A stretch of DNA of 64,000 nt from Massospora cicadina (lineage: Eukaryota > Entomophthoromycota > Entomophthoromycetes > Entomophthorales > Entomophthoraceae): the NCBI GenBank assembly GCA_022478985.1, contig JAKSZP010018534.1, positions 104,735 to 168,734 on the forward strand. Reading direction: 5' to 3'. Shown in pieces: positions 57,528 to 64,000 of the stretch (positions are counted from its first letter, which is position 1; the number at the start of each line of letters is the position of its first letter). The notes beneath the pieces were generated by a model. It was not told where the DNA came from and searched no databases. It was given only the letters and a program-made list of their open reading frames with translations. Made by a program: the position numbers and the translations under genes.

Positions 57528-57545
57528 CCCCTGTAGTGAGCACCA
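57528..57545 (-). other. Primer-binding site of element F
   Basis: The minus strand reads TGGTGCTCACTACAGGGG, identical to elements B and C. Confidence 0.75.
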
Positions 57546-57552
57546 CTTTTCT

Positions 57553-58019
57553 TGGCATAAAATATCTCTTGACTGATGCCAAAGTACATAAATGGGCTCA
57601 AAGCTGTAAATTAGTGAAGAGTTTCAAAAACAAAAAGATGGGGCGTGTATAGACTACTTTATTAAGTTAGAAAGCATCAATAATTATAGATGAGTAGGGA
57701 CACAGTGTCTCAAGGACCTTTGTGGCCCCATAAAATCAGGATCCTTTACTTTCTTCAGAATTGACACCTGTTGGCACCCTCATTGTTCTGCATTGTCCTT
57801 GTGACTGTAGTGGTGGGGGATGCGCCTATTGCAAATTGGGAAGTGGGGATGGAATTTCTGATTTATTTTTTATCAATTTACAAATATGTGATGCTTCCTG
57901 ATAGAATCTAGTTTTGGCGCCTTCAGGGCAAGATTTCGTTTGCACTGGATCAAGAGTCAATCTGCCAAGGCTCAATTTAAGAGCAGGGTTTTGACTCACT
58001 CATCATCTCAAATTTTGAC
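57553..58019 (-). repeat. LTR of element F
   Basis: About 467 bp. On the minus strand it would start TGTCAAAATTTGAG and end ATGCCA, giving TGTCA/TGCCA termini. Only one copy is present, so the boundaries are inferred from termini and primer site. Confidence 0.45.
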
Positions 58020-58226
58020 AATCCCTTTACTTAATACTTTCATAAGTTATGATTGGCTGTTTCAACTATTTCTCTACTGTATAATATGACTACATAGTAA
58101 AGTTCTTAATCTTTTTATAGGTAATACTACATTAATGATCTACACAGATAAATGACAATTTTAATAAATAAGGTGATTCTTTATCTAGAGTAAGCAAATA
58201 ATATCCATAGTAAAATCACTTCATCC
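58020..58226. other. Spacer before LINE2
   Basis: AT-rich, no gene seen. It ends at the LINE2 TSD AAGATGTAGTAGTGCT (58227-58242). Confidence 0.5.
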
Positions 58227-58339
58227 AAGATGTAGTAGTGCTAAAAACTTTTCTTTCTCGTTGCAAACACTTTTGCAACCTATTCAATTCAAGACTGAAT
58301 CTGATTTGATAATCTCACAGAGGAGATTAGTCTGCGCCC

Positions 58340-59527
58340 ATGTCAGGGAGCAGTTGGGCAAGCAAGGTAAGAGGAGCAGGTGGAAGGCCCGTGGCCTTCA
58401 ACATTCAAAAATGCCCCAGAGAATTTGGCAGAATTGACAAAAATCTTAAAAAACTGGCGGTCACGATTTCCCCAGAGATACTTGCATGGCAAGCACGATG
58501 CAACCAGTACATCAACACGCCACACTCCCAGCCACTTTCATCAGTGGAATTTGGAGTCCGCATGTATCTGGACATCCAAAAAATGGTTTTATGGGAAAAA
58601 TTTTGCAAAGATGTACACAAAATTTTCCCAACTGTGGTGTACGTTGCACCTCACTCCATGTCACGCGGTTGGCTAGACCTAGGTTTTAAGAGCAAAAAAG
58701 CAGCAGATGAGGCTGCAGCAGTGCGCGTAGTGGTTAACCTCCCCAAAGGGCAACGGGTCATTGAAACCAAATGCACCAGATGGATAAAATCAAACCAAAT
58801 TTTCCTCACGTTTGACTTTTTGCCTACTACAGTAAAATGTGACATTTTGGAACAACACCTGAAAGATGGTCTCGCTGTATACAGTGAAATACAATCTTTC
58901 AAAATGCAATGCTTCATGCTGATACCACACCTGTGCACCAGCAAAGCCCTCGCAGTTCTGACCCCAACTAAGGAGATCGTGAAGGACCTAACCCAGATCC
59001 CACACTCCACTTTTATTGATATTGCAGGGCATACCACCCACCCATTCCGGGTGACCGTGGACAGCGCGCCCCCCATTTGCACCCACTGTGACACGTTCGG
59101 CCACAAGGCACATGCATGCCCCATCAAGGAGGGCATCACATTCCAGGAGCACCCCTCAGCGGCTATGGCCAATGGAGAGGTGCACTATAAACCAACCACA
59201 ATCACCAAGGAGGCTTTCCCGTGGGGAGCACAAGGCTGCTACCTATTGGTAAAGCCTATCTCCCCGCAAGAATGGAAAAAGGCTAAGCAGGCCCATAGGG
59301 CTGCGGCCAAGGAAACGGCCAAGGCCACCACCACTATCCCACACTCACAACGCCAGGAGGACATAGAAACCTTTGCAGCGGAAGCAACTCAGGAATCCAT
59401 CAACCAATCAGATTGGGAAGCCCATGCCGAGTGGGCCTCTCAATCTGAGGATCTGATGGAAACTCGATCTCACCCAATCATTGCACCCAAGCTCCAGTTG
59501 AAACCAACTTGGGACCATCCCAACTGA
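58340..59527 (+). CDS. LINE2 ORF1 nucleic-acid-binding protein
   Basis: A 395-codon open frame from ATG 58340, 97 nt after the element start. Residues 105-180 have GWLDLGFKSKKAADEAAA and IFLTFDFLPTTVKCDIL, probably an RRM-like domain matching half-LINE ORF1. CTHCDTFGHKAHAC at residues 247-260 is a perfect CCHC knuckle. The stop at 59525-59527 just precedes a T tract. One frame over, the Lys/Ala/Ser-rich end (NGAPNSSAPQKLCPTSGKQK) stays open to TAA 59751-59753, so ORF1 originally ran about 75 codons further and a 1-nt slip truncated it. The protein would coat LINE RNA and assist target-primed reverse transcription. Confidence 0.82.
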   Translation: MSGSSWASKVRGAGGRPVAFNIQKCPREFGRIDKNLKKLAVTISPEILAWQARCNQYINTPHSQPLSSVEFGVRMYLDIQKMVLWEKFCKDVHKIFPTVVYVAPHSMSRGWLDLGFKSKKAADEAAAVRVVVNLPKGQRVIETKCTRWIKSNQIFLTFDFLPTTVKCDILEQHLKDGLAVYSEIQSFKMQCFMLIPHLCTSKALAVLTPTKEIVKDLTQIPHSTFIDIAGHTTHPFRVTVDSAPPICTHCDTFGHKAHACPIKEGITFQEHPSAAMANGEVHYKPTTITKEAFPWGAQGCYLLVKPISPQEWKKAKQAHRAAAKETAKATTTIPHSQRQEDIETFAAEATQESINQSDWEAHAEWASQSEDLMETRSHPIIAPKLQLKPTWDHPN

Positions 59528-59758
59528 AAAATTTTTTTTGACCCGCTCAATGGTGCACCAAACTCATCTGCACCACAAAAACTTTGTCCGACGTCAGGAA
59601 AACAAAAAGCAAAGGCCAAAGTCAACGCGACTCTTTCTGCAAAAATCAACAAAAACTCTGATAGCGTTGCTGCTAACACCTGTGCTGGTGTGAAAGCCCG
59701 TGGGGACCTAGAAGAGGCTGGTGGGCCCAGGAGCCCACCCCCTCACACCTAAGGTGCA

Positions 59759-62700
59759 ATGGGGGAAACCTTCACTTTAGGGATATTGAATATTGCCGGA
59801 CTCAAGGCCTCCCCATCCCAGGCTAGGAAACTGAGTTTTTTACAACACAATTTACCCATAGATATCCTGGCCATCCAGGAATCCCACTGTCCACGAGTTT
59901 TGAGGAAACTTGGAAAACAATGCTCCTCCCATCCCTATCCTTTTGGTTGAAGCACTGTGGGGTGCTAATTCAGAAAAATAATTTTTTCAAATTCGTATCC
60001 TCAGAAACATTCCTAAATGGCTGAGTACTCGTCGTCACCTTCTCGTGGGCCAATGTAGCACACACAATCGTCAACATCTATGCCCCAAATGGTGCACACA
60101 AGCGTCGGGAATTTTTTTTGTTGGTCAAATCCCTCCTGCTACCCCCTGATTCTTTCTTAGTTGGCAACATGAACTGTTGGCTAACCTCACCAATGGACTG
60201 GTGGCCTCCATCACCCCACGCCCCACAGGGTCACGTTGAACTACACGTTCTAAAGGCCACCCTTGGGTTAATGGATGCGCTGCTGCGACATGCCCCGCTG
60301 CTCAAAAACATGACGCGTCCCCACGTCCACAACAGCCAACTAAGGTCCATGACCCGCATCGACCTTATTCTAATGCTAGCGAAATTCCAACCCCACATCT
60401 CCCACTTCAAAACAATGAAAATGGAATTCTCTGACCACCGACTGGTCTTGATAACATACCACCTACCTGTCACAGTTGCTAAGGCCCCACATTGGTGCAA
60501 AATTGGCCCCCCCAAGCTTGCGTCGCCAGGATTTTCCACGTGGGTGGAAGAGGCAACTTTGGCAAAAAAGTTTGTTGCACCATTTTGCGCAGACCCCATT
60601 TCCACATGGGCAACTTTCAAAGAGGACACCATCCGCCACTCTCACCATCTCTCCTCCAGATGCTCACAAGCCACATCGGCAGTTATCTCGCGCGCTCTGG
60701 CAGAACTGGTACACTTGGAGTCCAACATTCCAGCTACAGGATACAGCCCTGCATGAGGCTGGAAGTGGGCGGAGGCAGCCGCCCACCTCAACGCACTTGA
60801 AAGGCAACACAAACATTGGGTTTGTGTTCAATACGGGGTCACACGTATCACAAAAGGCGACAAGTGCACCATATATTTCTGAAAAAAAAAATTTGCACCA
60901 CGCCAGAGCGTGGCCTGCACACAGGTGCGAAGATTGGATAATTCTATTGCGGATACACCAGCCAAAGTGGCAATCAAAACGCAAAAATATTACTCTGAGT
61001 TGTACCGAGCTGAACCAATTCAGCCAGCCAAAGTGGCAGAATTTCTCGACCAAGCTCATATCTGCACCATTTTCTGATACCCAGAAATAATGAATTTAAT
61101 TACTCTGAACGAATTATGGACAGCCATTTGCGGTGCGCCAAACTGAAAATGCCCAGGCCCAGATGGCATTCCATATGAGTTCTACAAAAAATATTTCAAA
61201 TATATATCCCCACTTCTGCTTGCCTCACTTAACCAAAGCCTGTTGGAAATGCGCCTCTTACCAGGAGGACATGAGGCCTTTACTGTCACACTATTTAAGA
61301 AAGGGGATAAGCTTGACTTAGCCAACTGGCGCCCCATTTCTCTAACAAACACAGACACCAAAATTTTAACAAAAATTATGGCTAACCGATTAGGGACTGT
61401 AGCATCTGCCACCATCTCCCCAGAACAATTTGGTTTCATCCCCAGAAGGTCAATTTGGGATAATGTGCACTCTGTGGCTAATGTATGTCAGTCCACAGCC
61501 TCTGGGGCACTTGTATTCTTGGACCAACAAAAGGCCTATGATAGACCATCTAGTACTAAAAAAAAAAAAGGCCTATGATAGAGTAAACTGGAAATACCTA
61601 AGGGCCTGCCTCAATCAATTCCGCCTACCCCCTCGCTTCATCAACTGGGTGATGCTGCTCACGGAATCTGCAACAATGGCAGTGCGTGGCCCTGGCTTCC
61701 TAACGGAAGTAGTCTGCCCTCAAAGGGGCTTGCGACAAGGGGACCCCTCAGCCCACTCTTATACAACTTCAGCCTTGACCCACTACTGCGAAATGTGAAT
61801 GCCCAATTCACTGGGGTCCATGTGCCAGGCCAAGCCCCAGTCAAGATATTGGCGTTCGCAGATGATTGTGTGGTTGGGGTGTCTAATAATCAAGATGCAC
61901 GCGCGCTTGAAGCTCTCATCCAGAAATATTCCCAGGTAAGCAATGTGGCACTGAACGCCTCCAAAACTGAAATCATCCTCCTTGGTCAGTTTCAGAACTG
62001 CTGGGCCCCAGCAATTAGTTCCCAACCTGGCCCATCTGCCCGCCCACGTCCACGCCTTACTAACTCAACACACACCGCTCCACTGGTTCTCCCCTTCATG
62101 CCATGTCCTACCATAGGACTGGTGCGCCATCTGGGCGTGTGGATGGAGGCAGGCGGATACACGTCAGCAGTAATGGAGTGCCGTATTCTGGACAACGTGA
62201 TGAAGCGAATTGCCTCTCTCAGAGCCCACCCTACTTCCCTTACTGGCAGGGTTGTTTTAGCCAACTCTATGCTCCTATCCAAAGTCTGGTTCAGAGCCCA
62301 CGCCATCCCCTTCTCCCCAAGCTTCTTCAAATCCTTGTATGCCCTGCTGAAAGGATGGCTTTGGTCAGGCCGCCCTCCACCAGTGCGGCTAGAGGTCATG
62401 TTTGGCCCACATCATCATGGTGGCATGGGCCTGCTTGACTTCAAAGCCCATGCAGCCAAGATCCTGGGCACCTGGATCGCGGCCGTCACTGCTCCTACAC
62501 TCCCATCCCAACACTGGTCCCGCGCAGCCCGCTCCAACTTCTCCCGAGCCTTGGGCCTCAACAATCCATCAAACCCCCACTCCCTGATGAAATACCTCGC
62601 ATCACACACATTGGCCACAGGTCCTCACGGGACTAAAACCCACTACAAATGAATCCTACTCTCCATGCGGAGCGCAGAGTGGAGAATTTGTATTAGCGGA

Positions 62701-63472
62701 CATACAACCCAAAGAGGCTGCCCCTCTCCTCAGTTCACACAAGAGGTACAGGGGCTACCCATCCATGATGGCGTGATCCCCACATGGCCCCATGTCCTAT
62801 CCAGGGTGGACTACCTGGACATGATGGACATCCCTTATTCCATTGAGACCCAAAAAACAATCTGGAAATATGTACATCACCCTCTGTTGCAGCCTCAAGT
62901 CCGCTCCTATGTGTGGCGCTGCCTGAGGCAGGTGTATCATACAGCTGAGCGCTCTAACGCTTTACACTCATCCTGTGTCATGTGCGGCCAGTATGGAACG
63001 CTGTTCCACCGCCTGGAGAAGTGCCCCACCTCTAAAATGATATGGCGCGAAGTTCAACGTCTGCTGGGCCAGGATCAAACACATCCCTTCAGTCTGTCAA
63101 GAGATATGTTCGCTGGGCCAGGATCAAACACATCCCTTCAGTCTGTCAAGAGATATGTTCGCTCTATCAATGGCCTCCTCCCTTCCATCCTCCCTCCATG
63201 CTCTGGTGGTTGCAATCGCCATGTGGACCATCCACACGATTTTCTTAGATGCCATCGCAGGCTCCACCCCCACCCTCCCAGAAACTGTCCACAGATTCTG
63301 GTCTCATTTGGTGGACCACTTTCAAGTGTGGATGTTTGGACACCTCCCACCGCGTCACCGACAGCTGGTCTCCTCCTGGTTCCCAGTCTGGCTCATCAAA
63401 TCAGACCCCTTCCTCCACATGTGCTCAATAGTGGCTATGGCCCCTTCACACATCCCCTCCCCCTCCCCATAA
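59759..63472 (+). pseudogene. LINE2 ORF2: AP-endonuclease and reverse transcriptase (few breaks)
   Basis: ATG 59759 is six bases after the ORF1 stop. Endonuclease: LGILNIAGLKAS, DILAIQESH, then after a break NMNCW and FSDHRLVLITYHLP near 60427. RT: PGPDGIPYEFYKKYF near 61155, FKKGDKLDLANWRPISLTN near 61290, FGFIPRRSIWDNVHSV near 61429, a 37-nt insertion at 61546-61582 that shifts frame, GLRQGDP near 61727, a 1-nt loss, and LAFADDCVVGV near 61849 (catalytic FADD). GGMGLLDFKAHAAKILGTW is near 62420 and the C-terminal CVMCGQYGTLFHRLEKC near 62980. A perfect 49-bp tandem duplication (63063-63160) shifts frame near the end. Otherwise close to intact. Confidence 0.87.
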
Positions 63473-63566
63473 GTGGCGTTCCCGCTGGCAACAAGAGATA
63501 GCATCGCTTCTCTGGGGTGCCTCCCCCCAGTACTAAGTTTATCTGTCCTGAGACATATTTGGAAGT

Positions 63567-63608
63567 GTCTGTCCCATGGTCAGCCTTCCCCGCAATAAAT
63601 TAAAATTA
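63567..63608 (+). other. LINE2 3' tail shared with half-LINEs and SINE
   Basis: GTCTGTCCCATGGTCAGC, then CTTCCCCGCAATAAATTAAAATT. It aligns with the tails of half-LINE copy 2 (complement of 17317-17357) and SINE copy 1 (complement of 16813-16855). Probable RT recognition/priming end. Confidence 0.75.
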
Positions 63609-63624
63609 AAGATGTAGTAGTGCT

Positions 63625-63767
63625 CTCATGATGAGGATTGTTAACTATTATACAATGCTATTGTGAAAAGAAATTTACAGGTCATTAAAAAGTTCAAATA
63701 AGTATTCATGAGGTTGGCTTCAATAAAATTTATTTTAGGAAAAACTTTATAATGGAGTTAAGATTGT
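63625..63767. other. Short AT-rich spacer
   Basis: No gene seen between the LINE2 TSD and the second SINE. Confidence 0.45.
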
Positions 63768-64000
63768 ATCTTTGCTACTCAAGGTAAGCCAATCTGGAGA
63801 TAATACTACAATAAGTTATAAGAGATCAAATTAATGGTAAAGGAGGATAAATCCCAGTAAACTTCCACATACAATGTTCTGATAGACCAGGAACTCCATG
63901 GCCTGCTTTGTTATTTGCTATCTTGGTTTAGGCCATTGGTGTGCAATACCAACACAGTCATAATTGACCCCTACCCAAAGTTTATCTTCAAGGATCAAAA
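63768..64000 (-). mobile_element. SINE copy 2, truncated by the window edge
   Basis: Aligns end to end with SINE copy 1 from its tail (CTACTCAAGGTAAGCCAATC on the plus strand) through AAAGGAGGATAAATCC, GACCAGGAACTCCATGG and CACAGTCATAATTG to GGATCAAAA at 64000, inside the B box. Nearly every CpG of copy 1 is CpA or TpG here, so it is older. The head and any TSD lie beyond the window. Confidence 0.8.

Larger units (their letters stand above)
56192..58019 (-). mobile_element. LTR element F, truncated remnant
   Basis: Minus-strand element with an LTR (about 57553-58019), primer site (57528-57545) and a gag-like region to about 56200, where it meets the end of element D. No pol and no second LTR are recognised. 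Either it was cut by D or its 3' part was deleted. Confidence 0.55.
58243..63608 (+). mobile_element. LINE2, full-length non-LTR retrotransposon
   Basis: Perfect 16-bp TSD AAGATGTAGTAGTGCT at 58227-58242 and 63609-63624. Length 5.37 kb. The 5' hairpin is GTTGCAAA-CAC-TTTTGCAAC (about 58261-58281), followed by ORF1, ORF2 and the 3' tail GTCTGTCCCATGGTCAGC with CAATAAATTAAAATT. It is more GC- and CpG-rich than its surroundings, so it is young. A handful of frameshifts and two short duplications break the ORFs. It is the likely autonomous relative of the half-LINEs and SINE. Confidence 0.92.

Noticed and set aside
58343..60648. Minus-strand ORFs opposite LINE2 ORF1/ORF2
   Set aside because: Antisense frames of well-supported LINE2 coding sequence with no independent signal.

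Overview
This window is a 64 kb eukaryotic repeat graveyard, with no bacterial-style operons, rRNA or convincing tRNA genes. Nearly all of it is retrotransposon sequence: Ty3/gypsy-type LTR elements, two LINEs, an ORF1-only 'half-LINE' family, a short SINE and a small non-coding LTR element. A filamentous fungus or similar lineage with a large, TE-rich, cytosine-methylated genome is the most plausible source. That is inference from element types, intronless pol genes and CpG-type decay; I cannot name the species.

Layout. Gypsy element A (+, 374-12134) carries gypsy element B (-, 6297-11526) inside its 3' LTR. A degraded half-LINE lies at about 12554-14470 (-). An island at 14471-16796 holds the only candidate host gene, a 218-aa cysteine-containing protein with a secretory-type N-terminus (15697-16353, +). 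A SINE (-, 16813-17089) has a perfect 16-bp target-site duplication (TSD). The best half-LINE copy is at 17317-19218 (-). LINE1 (+, 19561-34919) is split by gypsy element C (-, 20900-28240). Then come a tandem repeat (35430-36151), a third half-LINE (+, 36152-38000), an LTR fragment G, a TRIM-like element (39492-41431, perfect 5-bp TSD), gypsy D (+, 41824-56191) split by the youngest-looking gypsy E (-, 45227-52725), gypsy remnant F (-, about 56192-58019), LINE2 (+, 58243-63608, 16-bp TSD) and a second SINE running off the end.

How they fit together. The strongest pattern is a putative autonomous/non-autonomous retroposon network. LINE2, the half-LINEs and the SINE share a roughly 40-bp 3' tail. 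LINE2, LINE1 and the half-LINEs also start with a short hairpin whose stem differs in sequence but stays paired. The half-LINEs keep an ORF1 (nucleic-acid-binding, CCHC knuckle) with a conserved stop and a private C-terminal domain, but have no endonuclease or reverse transcriptase. They look like a counterpart of mammalian HAL1 elements, presumably mobilised by a LINE2-like partner. On the LTR side, at least seven elements share one 18-nt primer-binding site. TSDs and restored reading frames let the nesting order be read. All ORFs except the 218-aa one and a few element ORFs are broken by stops and frameshifts.
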